A stretch of 64,000 nt of DNA from Parasporobacterium sp. (GTDB taxonomy: Bacteria; Bacillota; Clostridia; Lachnospirales; Lachnospiraceae), in the NCBI GenBank assembly GCA_017510065.1, contig JAFWOB010000104.1, forward strand, positions 1 through 64,000, given 5' to 3'. The notes under the pieces are model-generated. The model worked only from the letters and a program-made list of their open reading frames with translations, had not been told where the DNA came from and ran no database searches. Positions 50,691-58,511 of this stretch are shown one piece after another (the first letter of the stretch is position 1; each line of letters opens with the position of its first letter). The position numbers were made by a program, and so were the translations under genes.

Positions 50691-51308
50691 CTAATTCAGG
50701 CGGTATTTCCCTTTCCCGATACGGACCAGTATGCCTTCTTCACACAGATCACTGACGATCCGCTGTACCTGCCGATAACTGCAGTGTACTGTATCCGCAA
50801 TGCCTGTGATATTGGGCGTACATTGGTTCGGACATATATTACGGATATAGAACAGGACTTTTTCCCTGGTATCCCCTGTATAATCGATCTCCCGTTTACG
50901 GCCTTCCCGCAGAAGGATCTGCCGGATCAGAAAATGGGTGAATCGCTCATTGATCCTGATCTCCCTCAGGCACAGTTCATAGGGCAGCGCCAACACCCGG
51001 AATCCAGTCCTGGCCTCCACATAAACAGACTGATAATTCTCCAGAAACAGTTCCGGGTCGCCGATCATGCCGCCGGGTCGTTCCCGGGCTGCCACCAGCA
51101 TGGTGCCGTTATCGTCCAGAATATAAACCGATGCATCCCCCTCCAGCAAAAACAGGATATTCTGTGATGGTTTCAGAGGCGAGATCACCAGTTCTCCCGG
51201 AGCATAGTCACAGATCATGATCCCGGGATCAATGGTCTTAAGGCACTGATTCAGCCCGGTCTGTTCCAGGGCCGCCTGGATCTTTCTTTTGTCATAGGTT
51301 CTCTTCAT
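50691..51308 (-). CDS. Crp/Fnr-family transcription factor
   Basis: 205 residues. The N-terminal cyclic-nucleotide-binding-like barrel (CDYAPGELVISPLKPSQNIL to about residue 120; GDPELF) is followed by a helical linker and a C-terminal HTH_Crp: TPNITGIADTVHCSYRQVQRI, and a final RIGKGKYRL. No four-Cys Fnr cluster pattern is visible and the cAMP-binding Arg-Ser pair is not clear, so the ligand is unknown. Likely binds the palindrome just downstream and activates the deglycosidase operon. Its ATG overlaps the nuclease-like gene stop (51305-51308). Confidence 0.88.
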   Translation of the reverse strand: MKRTYDKRKIQAALEQTGLNQCLKTIDPGIMICDYAPGELVISPLKPSQNILFLLEGDASVYILDDNGTMLVAARERPGGMIGDPELFLENYQSVYVEARTGFRVLALPYELCLREIRINERFTHFLIRQILLREGRKREIDYTGDTREKVLFYIRNICPNQCTPNITGIADTVHCSYRQVQRIVSDLCEEGILVRIGKGKYRLN

Positions 51309-52162
51309 AGCTCTTCCAGATAATCCTTTATGTATTCATAAACTGCCCGGAAGTCCACGGAGCACTTTTTCTCCCAGATTCTTACCGGTACCGTGTCCGC
51401 AAAAGAATAATAAACGGGAAATTCGTTGTTTTCCAGGTCATATACTGCGATAAAGAGTTTATCGGGATCAATGATCCAGTATTCCCGCACACCCGCTTCA
51501 CTGTACTTCATTAGTTTCAAAAACATGTCTTTCTTTCTAGTAGAACGGGACAGGATTTCAATAACAAAATCCGGCGCACCAAAAACGCGGCCGCTCCTGA
51601 TCAACAGTTCCGGATTGCAAAGGATCATCACGTCAGGCTGAACAACCGTCTTATCATCTCTGTCCAGCTGCACATCGACTGGAGAGAGCACTGGCTTGCA
51701 GGAGCCTTTATGCTTTTCCACAAATCCCAGCAGCTGATATCCAATCTGCGTGGCAATGAGCTGATGAACCACGTAAGGAGCCGCCATATCGTAAAACACT
51801 CCATCGATCAATTCCACTCTCTGATCATCCGGCAGTGCAAGATAATCCTCCAACGTATACTCTCCCTGTTTTCTGTACTCTGAAGAAGCTGTGCTGCCGT
51901 TCTGATAAGGCGTCCCGGGATCCTGCAAAGCAGGACAGCCGGTGTCATTGTTCCCATACCGATGTGAAGTGTCAGAAGGATATTCCCGCGAGGTTGAACT
52001 TAAAACCGATTCCAGTGCAAGGATCGTGGCTCGCCGAGGAGACGAAACTGCTCCGCAGAACAGTTTTGCCACTGTACTGAATGGTACACCGGACATCCTG
52101 GCAATATCCTTATTCGTGTAACCAAGCTCTGCTTTTCGCTGTTTCATTTCCTGGATCGTCAT
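51305..52162 (-). CDS. HTH-Uma2 fusion: putative PD-(D/E)XK nuclease
   Basis: 285 residues. The N-terminal ~55 residues are an XRE-like helix-turn-helix (KQRKAELGYTNKDIARMSGV, TVAKLFCGAVSSP). From about residue 100 follows a Uma2/DUF820 nuclease-like domain: YLALPDDQRVELIDGVFYDM, LSPVDVQLD, VVQPDVMILC, APDFVIEILSRSTRKKD and REYWIIDPD. The catalytic PD...E-x-lS pattern is present. Start at 52162 with AGGAGGTTTTAT. Translationally coupled to the Crp/Fnr gene. HTH plus nuclease-like domain is a known arrangement in this group; its function is unknown. Confidence 0.82.
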   Translation of the reverse strand: MTIQEMKQRKAELGYTNKDIARMSGVPFSTVAKLFCGAVSSPRRATILALESVLSSTSREYPSDTSHRYGNNDTGCPALQDPGTPYQNGSTASSEYRKQGEYTLEDYLALPDDQRVELIDGVFYDMAAPYVVHQLIATQIGYQLLGFVEKHKGSCKPVLSPVDVQLDRDDKTVVQPDVMILCNPELLIRSGRVFGAPDFVIEILSRSTRKKDMFLKLMKYSEAGVREYWIIDPDKLFIAVYDLENNEFPVYYSFADTVPVRIWEKKCSVDFRAVYEYIKDYLEEL

Positions 52163-52286
52163 ATAAAACCTCCTGACGTACTTCTGCAGAGTAATCCGCA
52201 GGCCAATAATACCATAAAACAGCAATTGCAGCAATATTATATCCACAATATATCCATTTTCCATTTTTATGAAAAGATCAATCTCA

Positions 52287-52365
52287 TAGAATAGCGAGAA
52301 CACGGGTATGATGAAAAAACCGACTATTCTTTCTTGAACATAATCATTCAATCGCGAATAGTCGG
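52287..52365. repeat. Inverted repeat with GAATAG motif between loci
   Basis: CCGACTATTC (52320-52329) and GAATAGTCGG (52356-52365) form 10-bp arms with a 26-nt loop; a third copy (AGAATAGCGAG) sits at 52287. Lies between the phloretin-hydrolase-like stop and the HTH-Uma2 start region. GACTATTC and CTATTCTTG strings recur at 57.75-57.85 kb. Confidence 0.6.
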
Positions 52366-52382
52366 CTCTATTTCTTATATGT

Positions 52383-53198
52383 TTACCAGTTGTCTTTTTC
52401 TTCCGCGTAGACTTTCGGAAGGACCCTGTTCAGGTTCGTGAATTCTTTGATGTTGTGCCCTAACAGGCCTTTTGCCAGCATTTCGCATTCTTCCTGCGGG
52501 ATCACTTTCCATGCCGGGACCAGACATTGTGCCTTACCGTCAATAATGTGATATCCTACCCAGAACCTTGCCTGGAATGTCTCGACACCATCTATCTTCT
52601 TGGCAACTTCCAGCATTACCACAGGCATCTTCATGGGCCCTAACAGGGCATTGGCGCAGACGATAAAATCGCAGCCTTCGGTTCCGATCCTGCTGACATC
52701 CATTCCCATGTCAGCGGGATTCTGGAACATGATAACGATCTCGCTCGGAGGTCCTCCGATGGATTCCTGTACCGTGTGAGTTGCGCCCCAGGTCTTCTCT
52801 TCCATGGGGATCGTCGGATCCAGGGCACGTCGCTTTCCCTCCTCGTTCAGCTCCAGACCGAAATGATCCTCCGGATCCCAGATGGCATAACGGAATGCCT
52901 CCAGACCATGCCATGCGAACCACCAGTAAAGCATTTCCGGTGTACAGTCGGGCATGGGGATATTTCCGGCCACCAGCAATCCTCCGTCTTTTGTGGGGTA
53001 GAATCCCATCTTCTCAGGAGAAAGCGTTCCCGGTTCCAGGACCTTGTTCCGGTCCTCAATTTCCAGGCAGGTTTCCACGCTCCCTTTGCTGGCGTCAACC
53101 ATGGCCAGCTGTTCCGGTGTGGGGGATGCGATCCCCTGCTCATAATATTTATAATATCTCTTTGTTTTTGCATCTTCTGCAACAGGTACTAAAGCCAT
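52383..53198 (-). CDS. Phloretin/DAPG hydrolase family enzyme (PhlG-like)
   Basis: 271 residues. The sequence fits the DAPG_hydrolase family, zinc-dependent enzymes that cut the C-C bond between a phloroglucinol-type ring and an acyl group. Telling parts: MLYWWFAWHGLEAFRYAIWD then PEDHFG (the WHGxExxRYxxWxPexH pattern with a metal His), KTWGATHTVQESIGGPPSEI with further ligands, and EGCDFIVCANALLG near residue 180. No signal peptide. Start 53198 with GGGAGGGAATT. Third gene of the flavoprotein-ferredoxin operon, so ring reduction followed by hydrolysis is a plausible sequence. Substrate unknown (phloretin, other dihydrochalcones or an acyl-phloroglucinol). Confidence 0.8.
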   Translation of the reverse strand: MALVPVAEDAKTKRYYKYYEQGIASPTPEQLAMVDASKGSVETCLEIEDRNKVLEPGTLSPEKMGFYPTKDGGLLVAGNIPMPDCTPEMLYWWFAWHGLEAFRYAIWDPEDHFGLELNEEGKRRALDPTIPMEEKTWGATHTVQESIGGPPSEIVIMFQNPADMGMDVSRIGTEGCDFIVCANALLGPMKMPVVMLEVAKKIDGVETFQARFWVGYHIIDGKAQCLVPAWKVIPQEECEMLAKGLLGHNIKEFTNLNRVLPKVYAEEKDNW

Positions 53199-53215
53199 AA
53201 TTCCCTCCCGTATGC

Positions 53216-53410
53216 TTATCGGATCACTTTGATCATTGCCACCGCACAGTCTTCGGCTGCCTGTTTTGCGCGTTCTTCCAGTTCTGCCGGGATCTCATCG
53301 TAAAGGACATCGATGCAGTGTTCCTCATAGTTTCTCTTAAACAGATCCGGATACAGATCTTCACACAGCCCGCAGCGGATACAGTATTCTTTATTGATCT
53401 CCAGTTTCAT
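53216..53410 (-). CDS. Single-cluster [4Fe-4S] ferredoxin
   Basis: 64 residues. CIRCGLCEDLYPDLF near the start gives Cys10, Cys13 and Cys16; the fourth ligand is Cys55 in AEDCAVAMI. The Cys that makes a disulfide in T. maritima-type ferredoxins (position 20) is Tyr here, and the usual Pro after the last Cys is Ala. Start 53410 with GAAAGGAAACCACT; the 8-residue longer start is less likely. Sits between the flavoprotein and hydrolase genes, so likely its electron donor or acceptor. Confidence 0.9.
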   Translation of the reverse strand: MKLEINKEYCIRCGLCEDLYPDLFKRNYEEHCIDVLYDEIPAELEERAKQAAEDCAVAMIKVIR

Positions 53411-53465
53411 AGTGGTTTCCTTTCTTTTCAATACTGGTCTTTAAAATGGTTTTCAGCCTTTTGTC

Positions 53466-55019
53466 TCAGAAGTTTTCAAGAACATATGCGGCTGCGCTGT
53501 CGCCGGCCAGCATACCGGTTGTCATGGATCCATAAACAGTACCCCCGGCATTCGATGTCGGCTCTCCGTAGAAACTTCCGGTCACCATATCGCCGGCTCC
53601 GTAAAGGCCTTCGATGGGCTGATTGTTTACATCCAGCAAATTTGCGTTCTCATCGATCTGAAGACCGCCCATGGTGTCATAGCCGCCGGCGAAGATCCGG
53701 AAGCAGTAGATATGGCCGCTTTCCTCTCTGACCGGAGCGATATAACGGGCATCTGTATGGAAATCAGGATCATATCCTTCTTCTGCTGCCTTGTTGTATT
53801 TTGCGATCGTCTCTTTCAGGTTTGCTTCATCAATGCCCATATACTCTGCCACTTCATGGATCGTATCAAAATGGCACATATGTTTGTTGCCCTGTGCGAT
53901 GGCTGCGTCCATCTGCTCCCGGATATGCTCCAGCTTTGCGCCTCTGAAAATAAAGTAAACGTAGTTTTCTTCAAATGCTTCTTCCATACGCTTCACAGTG
54001 TTTTCATCAAAGATCTGATACCCGTGCATGTTGGTCTGTTTGCAGTAGGCACGGCTCATAGCTGTATGCTGGTTGCTCATCTCTTCGTTGATGAAGCGCC
54101 TACCTTGTTCATTGACGCGCAGCCATGGCATTTCCGTAATGACCTTAACCTGATTACCATTTAGCCATGGTGTGTTGGGTCCGATGCGGACGCCCGGATT
54201 CGGAACTTCCGGATCGGCACTGATCACCATCGCCGTCTTCTTTCCACCGATCTCCCAGACTGCCTTCTGTCCATCTCCGTCCTGGCAGCTGTCCGGGAAT
54301 GTGATCATGACCTGTTTCCCCTCTTCAAAAACTTCTTCGAATTTGGGATCCACATGGATCACGCCTTCTTCTTTCATCATTTCCAGGTTTCCACTGATTC
54401 CGCCTGAGGCAACGATCAGGGCTTTACACTGGATTTCAACTTCTGTTCCGTCTTTTTCGTAAGCGATGGCGCCTGTCACTTTATCCCCTGTTTTCACGAT
54501 CTTCTTGATCGGAGTCTGGAAGAAGAACTGAACGCCTTCTTTTTCCAGTTTCAAACGCAGCCTTAAAAGCGCCAGAGCCATGGCATGTCCTTTGCCGCGG
54601 CCTTCCAGGAAATAAATATCCCCTACATCCAGTCCATTGGCATGTCCCTGGGTGTATGCCCTCTTGTTGCCGTAATCCGCCGGATCCCTCGGTACCTGGA
54701 TCGGAGATTTGATCTTCAGTTCTTCCAGAAAGATCCTGGGGAACTCGGAAGAATATTTCACCACTTTGCTGATCAGGTTCATGTTTCCATCATAATTGGA
54801 AAACCTGGCCAGGACCTCATAAGCCGCTTTCTGTGCTTCCGGGGTATCCGGTGTGGAACAGAACATCATCGGGCAGTTGGATACCGCGCCGCCCTGTGCC
54901 GGATATTTTTCAAATACCGCAATATCTTTTACTCCTGCCTGTACCAGCTTGTAAGCCGCACCCATTCCTGCAACGCCGCTTCCCATAACCGCTACATCAA
55001 CTTTTACTACTTTACCCAT
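53466..55019 (-). CDS. FAD-dependent oxidoreductase (fumarate reductase/KstD flavoprotein type)
   Basis: About 517 residues. FAD-binding start VDVAVMGSGVAGMGAAYKLV, the loop YPAQGGAVSNCPMMFC, central ALIVASGGISGNLEMM, and the C-terminal FAGGYDTMGGLQIDENANLL and GLYGAGDMVTGSFYGEPTSN motifs. No N-terminal covalent-FMN or Tat region. Start 55019 (MGKVVKVDVAVMG) with AAGGAGAATCTG; the much longer open frame to 55184 is rejected. It may reduce a C=C bond (enone, as in chalcone or flavone-like compounds) or dehydrogenate a ring. First gene of a three-gene operon with ferredoxin and the PhlG-like hydrolase. Confidence 0.88.
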   Translation of the reverse strand: MGKVVKVDVAVMGSGVAGMGAAYKLVQAGVKDIAVFEKYPAQGGAVSNCPMMFCSTPDTPEAQKAAYEVLARFSNYDGNMNLISKVVKYSSEFPRIFLEELKIKSPIQVPRDPADYGNKRAYTQGHANGLDVGDIYFLEGRGKGHAMALALLRLRLKLEKEGVQFFFQTPIKKIVKTGDKVTGAIAYEKDGTEVEIQCKALIVASGGISGNLEMMKEEGVIHVDPKFEEVFEEGKQVMITFPDSCQDGDGQKAVWEIGGKKTAMVISADPEVPNPGVRIGPNTPWLNGNQVKVITEMPWLRVNEQGRRFINEEMSNQHTAMSRAYCKQTNMHGYQIFDENTVKRMEEAFEENYVYFIFRGAKLEHIREQMDAAIAQGNKHMCHFDTIHEVAEYMGIDEANLKETIAKYNKAAEEGYDPDFHTDARYIAPVREESGHIYCFRIFAGGYDTMGGLQIDENANLLDVNNQPIEGLYGAGDMVTGSFYGEPTSNAGGTVYGSMTTGMLAGDSAAAYVLENF

Positions 55020-55062
55020 CAGATTCTCCTTTCTGTCTGCTAAAATCATTTGAATCTTGTCT

Positions 55063-55154
55063 GGCCTTAAGATACAATTTTCATAAAGGAAACTTAAGGC
55101 CGAAATCATCCGGAAAGTTTTGTAATCGAACTTTTTCCCCGAAACAGTTCGATA
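55063..55154. promoter_or_regulatory. Two inverted repeats in the divergent control region (TetR operator candidates)
   Basis: Between the flavoprotein and TetR starts: GGCCTTAAG (55063-55071) with CTTAAGGCC (55093-55101), and ATCGAAC (55126-55132) with GTTCGAT (55148-55154). Both could be bound by the divergent TetR protein. No full promoter could be assigned with confidence. Confidence 0.5.
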
Positions 55155-55182
55155 TCCGTGAAAGGGATCCGAGGAGAAAGAC

Positions 55183-55776
55183 ATGGCTGGAAATCGGAAG
55201 GATTATAATCGTTCGGAAACGCAGCGGCATATTCGAAAGGTGTTTCTGGACCTGTATCAGGAAAAGGGAATTGACGGAGTTACGGTAAATGAACTGTGCA
55301 GGCGGGCTCAGATCGTAAAATCCACCTTTTATACCTACTTTGAAGATAAATACTCTGTTCTTGAGGAGATAGAGGGAGAGCTGCTGGATAGCCTCGCCCG
55401 GATCAACAGCGAACTTGACAAGCTGGAGATCTCGCCTGTGCTTCATGGAGAACCCCTGCCACAGGCTTCCATGACCGTGGATTTCATACTGGAGCATCTG
55501 GAAGAATACCGGGTGATCATGGGTCCCAAAGGCGACCCGAGTTTTGAGAGCCGATGGAGACGCAATATCGCCGCCAGTTTTAAAGATCGTTTTTTAAAAG
55601 AAAAGAAAGATCCCAAGAGCGCCGGTCTGGCCTGTGCCATTTTTTCTTCCACGCTTCTCGGGATCTATCGTTATTTTATTTTTGAAGAGCCGGAGATCTC
55701 AAAAGAGGATTTTACCCTGATCCTCGGCAACACTTTCAAATATGCATTGATGGATTTTCACGCCAGTATCAGCTGA
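55183..55776 (+). CDS. TetR-family regulator
   Basis: 197 residues. HTH: RHIRKVFLDLYQEKGIDGVT then VNELCRRAQIVKSTFYTYFE. C-terminal ligand domain with FILEHLEEYRVIMG and a hydrophobic tail. Divergent from the flavoprotein operon by 163 bp that carry two inverted repeats, so probably its repressor, releasing on an aromatic substrate. Start has GAGGAGAAAGAC. Confidence 0.88.
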   Translation: MAGNRKDYNRSETQRHIRKVFLDLYQEKGIDGVTVNELCRRAQIVKSTFYTYFEDKYSVLEEIEGELLDSLARINSELDKLEISPVLHGEPLPQASMTVDFILEHLEEYRVIMGPKGDPSFESRWRRNIAASFKDRFLKEKKDPKSAGLACAIFSSTLLGIYRYFIFEEPEISKEDFTLILGNTFKYALMDFHASIS

Positions 55777-56512
55777 AGATCAGCGGGATATTGCCATGCA
55801 AAGCAATCCTGATCAGCCCTATCAGCACCAGATGGGCGGGATAATAGATATAGAAGAACCATTTCATGCCCTTCCAGCTTCCTCTCTCCCCGTTATAACG
55901 GTACAGGATCGGGATTGTAAGAAATGTAAACATCTGCAGAACGCCGTATAACTTATCCAGGAACAGGAAATACACCAGCGCATAGACAAATGTCCACAGG
56001 ACGATATCCATCGCCTGCTTCTTAAACTGCCCCCTGTGGGAGAACAAAAAGAAGGGACACATGACTGCGATGCAGGACCAGTCGGACGGGAAGGTGATCA
56101 GGCAGATCACGATGATCGCCAGGATCTTGCCCCACTGTGGCACCCTGTCGTTCTGACAGAGAAAGATCAGCACCGCCGCCCACGCCAGGGACCACATGAC
56201 GCCTGTCTGGTTGAACACGCCGGTGGAGAGCGGAAGAAACGGGATCCCAAATGCAAAATCATAAGCAAAATGAGAGATCACCGCAAACAAGAATAATCTT
56301 CCGATGTATTGCTTTTTATCATGGGTATAATGGCAGCCTTCCGCAATGAAGAACCACATGATAGGCGCTGTCAGCCTGCCGATGATATGCAGGCAGAACA
56401 CATACCAGACCGCCTGGGTCCCCGGGAAGAAGGCCCAGGTCAGGTGGTCGATGGTCATCGCAATAATGGCAATGAGTTTTATCTGGTTCGCGTTCAGTGT
56501 CTTTTTCATCAT
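55769..56512 (-). CDS. TraX-family membrane protein
   Basis: 247 residues with about 7-8 helices. TraX-type start LNANQIKLIAIIAMTIDHLT, MWFFIAEGCHYTHDKKQYIG, FAVISHFAYDFAFG. The family acetylates pilin in conjugative systems, but chromosomal copies like this have unknown function. Overlaps the TetR gene end by 8 bp (convergent) and lies 13 bp after mnmA on the same strand, so probably co-transcribed. Confidence 0.85.
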   Translation of the reverse strand: MMKKTLNANQIKLIAIIAMTIDHLTWAFFPGTQAVWYVFCLHIIGRLTAPIMWFFIAEGCHYTHDKKQYIGRLFLFAVISHFAYDFAFGIPFLPLSTGVFNQTGVMWSLAWAAVLIFLCQNDRVPQWGKILAIIVICLITFPSDWSCIAVMCPFFLFSHRGQFKKQAMDIVLWTFVYALVYFLFLDKLYGVLQMFTFLTIPILYRYNGERGSWKGMKWFFYIYYPAHLVLIGLIRIALHGNIPLIFS

Positions 56513-56525
56513 TTAATCTCCAAAA

Positions 56526-57605
56526 CTATCGTTTTTCCTGCGGCATGATCCTACCGCCGCCGAGAACCCTGTCTCCGTCATAAAGGACCACCGCCTGCCC
56601 CGGGGTAATGGCCCGCTGCGGCTCGTCAAATACGATCGTTACCGTTCCGTCCTGCTGCGGATATGCCGTTGCGGGCTGTTCCTTCTGGCGATACCGGACT
56701 TTTGCTTTGCATATGGTTTCCGATGACGGTGCATGTCCGCTGATCCAGTGAAAATCTTCTGCCGTCAGGGTATCCGAATACAATTCCTGTTCCTCGGCGA
56801 GGGTCACGGTATTGTTCTTTACATCGATCTGTTTGACATACAGGGGCTTTCCAAAGGCAATCCCCAGCCCCTTTCGCTGTCCGATGGTATAACGGATCGT
56901 TCCATTATGATTTCCCAACACATTCCCGTCTGTATCCAGGAAATCACCCTTTGTATAGGTTTTTCCGGTATATCGTTCCAGAAATGCGCCATAGTCCCCA
57001 TCCGGCACAAAACAGATATCCTGGCTGTCCGGTTTTGCCGCATTGACAAAACCATTTCTCTCCGCAAGCGCTCTGACATCCGGCTTCTTCATGGTCCCCA
57101 AAGGAAACAGCGTATGCGCCAGCTGTTCCTGCGTCAGGAAATACAGCACATAGCTCTGGTCCTTGCTTTCGTCCAGCGCCTTCTTCAGAAGGTATTCGCC
57201 GTTATACTTTTCGATACGGGCGTAGTGTCCGGTAACCAGATATTCACACCCCAGGATCTTTGCCCTTGTATACAGTTCATCAAATTTCAGATAGCGGTTG
57301 CAGTCAATACAAGGGTTGGGCGTAAGGCCATGCTCATAGGAACTGACGAACCGTGAGATCACCTTCTCATGAAAATCGCCCGTAAAATTAAACACATAAT
57401 AGGGAATGCCGATCTTATACGCAACGCTCCGGGCGTCTTCCACATCATCGAGACTGCAGCAGGTATGCCCTCTTGTAAGTCCGATATCCTCGTTGTCATA
57501 TAGCTTCATGGTGCAGCCGATACACTCAAACCCTGCGTCCTTTGTCAGGCTGGCAGCAAGTGAGGAATCGACCCCTCCGCTCATGGCGATCAGCGCTTTT
57601 TTCAT
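56526..57605 (-). CDS. mnmA: tRNA-specific 2-thiouridylase
   Basis: 359 residues. N-type ATP pyrophosphatase loop AMSGGVDSSLAA at residues 7-18, GLTRGHTCCSLDDVEDARSV, catalytic Cys in TPNPCIDCNRYLKFDE and the second Cys in DSQDICFVPDGDY, then a beta-barrel C-terminal RNA-binding region (GQRKGLGIAFGKPLYV). Thiolates U34 of Lys/Glu/Gln tRNAs. Start 57605 overlaps the stop of a 19-codon SDR-like fragment, so translation may be coupled to it. Confidence 0.97.
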   Translation of the reverse strand: MKKALIAMSGGVDSSLAASLTKDAGFECIGCTMKLYDNEDIGLTRGHTCCSLDDVEDARSVAYKIGIPYYVFNFTGDFHEKVISRFVSSYEHGLTPNPCIDCNRYLKFDELYTRAKILGCEYLVTGHYARIEKYNGEYLLKKALDESKDQSYVLYFLTQEQLAHTLFPLGTMKKPDVRALAERNGFVNAAKPDSQDICFVPDGDYGAFLERYTGKTYTKGDFLDTDGNVLGNHNGTIRYTIGQRKGLGIAFGKPLYVKQIDVKNNTVTLAEEQELYSDTLTAEDFHWISGHAPSSETICKAKVRYRQKEQPATAYPQQDGTVTIVFDEPQRAITPGQAVVLYDGDRVLGGGRIMPQEKR

Positions 57606-57661
57606 TTTTCGATCCCTCTGGCGCCGCCTGTGATCACGGCAACTTTTCCTGTAAAGTCCAT
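57602..57661 (-). pseudogene. Remnant N-terminus of an SDR, now a leader ORF of mnmA
   Basis: A 19-codon frame: MDFTGKVAVITGGARGIEK then TGA, with AGGAGAACTAGG upstream. The sequence is the start of a classical SDR (V.ITGGARGIG), cut within the glycine-rich loop where the last Gly would be. Its TGA overlaps the mnmA ATG (ATGA, 57602-57605). It looks like the left end of a lost dehydrogenase gene kept as a translated leader. Confidence 0.75.
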
Positions 57662-57796
57662 CCTAGTTCTCCTGTGTTTTCAAGCAGTCTGAATCAAATG
57701 TTTCGGTTTCTTTGAGCTGCTCTGTCATAAACTGTCACAATAAGGCTGTCGACTATTCGTAATTTAACTGTTCTTCTCAAACAAGAATAGTTCTCT

Positions 57797-57870
57797 GTCG
57801 CAATTTTCATTTTACGGCAAAACAAGAATAGTGCACTATTCTTGTTTTGCTGATTTTTCAAAATTGCGAC
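57797..57870. repeat. Nested palindrome before the methyltransferase terminus
   Basis: Inner part: a perfect 34-bp palindrome (57817-57850) whose left half is GCAAAACAAGAATAGTG. Outer part: GTCGCAATTTT (57797-57807) pairs with AAAATTGCGAC (57860-57870). Additional AAGAATAGT copies lie at 57783 and GACTATTCG at 57750. Nothing else seen in 57662-57893. Confidence 0.85.
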
Positions 57871-57893
57871 ATGTTCTCCCTGCCCAGAGACGA

Positions 57894-58511
57894 TCAGTTC
57901 ACTGTCATGGCAAAGATCAGGATCCGTTCCCTCGGATTATCCCCGGGAAACAAATCCCGACAGTCGATCTCATCTTCAAATTCAAGATCCGGCTCCGTCA
58001 TCAGACAGGCAACAAATTCATCGGACGGATAATAGCAAAGCAGCCGGATCAGACGCGGCTTTTCATACCACGATTTCCGGATCCGGCCGATGACGCTGTG
58101 AAGAACTGTATCCGTAAAGGGATTGAAGAAGAAAAAGGTATCTTCTTGCGTCATTTCATATTGTTCCGCCGGACAGCACCGAAATTGTACCAGATTCCTG
58201 CAGGCGGACCGGGCAAGGTTTTCCTGTGCTGCTCTTATCATTTTTCCCGAAAAATCGATACCGGTCGTTCTGCATCCGCATTCTGAGGAAAGAAAAATGC
58301 AGACTCTGCCCTTTCCGCATCCGTAATCCAATACACGGCTTTCTCTTTTAATATACCCGCTTTCTGCCAGGCACCTTAATACATCATACGGCGTCGGCTC
58401 ATACGGGAAATGATGATCATCCTCTTCTGCCGCATCACGGCCGCAGGTGAAGATGTGCAGCTTCTTATCCCAGTCCTGTTCCGATAAGCTGCTATGATCA
58501 CTTTGATTCAT
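57894..58511 (-). CDS. SAM-dependent methyltransferase
   Basis: 205 residues, Rossmann class I. RESRVLDYGCGKGRVCIFLS with the Gly-rich loop, TGIDFSGKMIRAAQ, FFFFNPFTD in place of the usual NPPY. Close to small-molecule or protein methyltransferases of the Methyltransf_31 sort. Its start overlaps the end of the CmpB-type permease gene by 14 bp. Substrate unknown. Confidence 0.82.
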   Translation of the reverse strand: MNQSDHSSLSEQDWDKKLHIFTCGRDAAEEDDHHFPYEPTPYDVLRCLAESGYIKRESRVLDYGCGKGRVCIFLSSECGCRTTGIDFSGKMIRAAQENLARSACRNLVQFRCCPAEQYEMTQEDTFFFFNPFTDTVLHSVIGRIRKSWYEKPRLIRLLCYYPSDEFVACLMTEPDLEFEDEIDCRDLFPGDNPRERILIFAMTVN

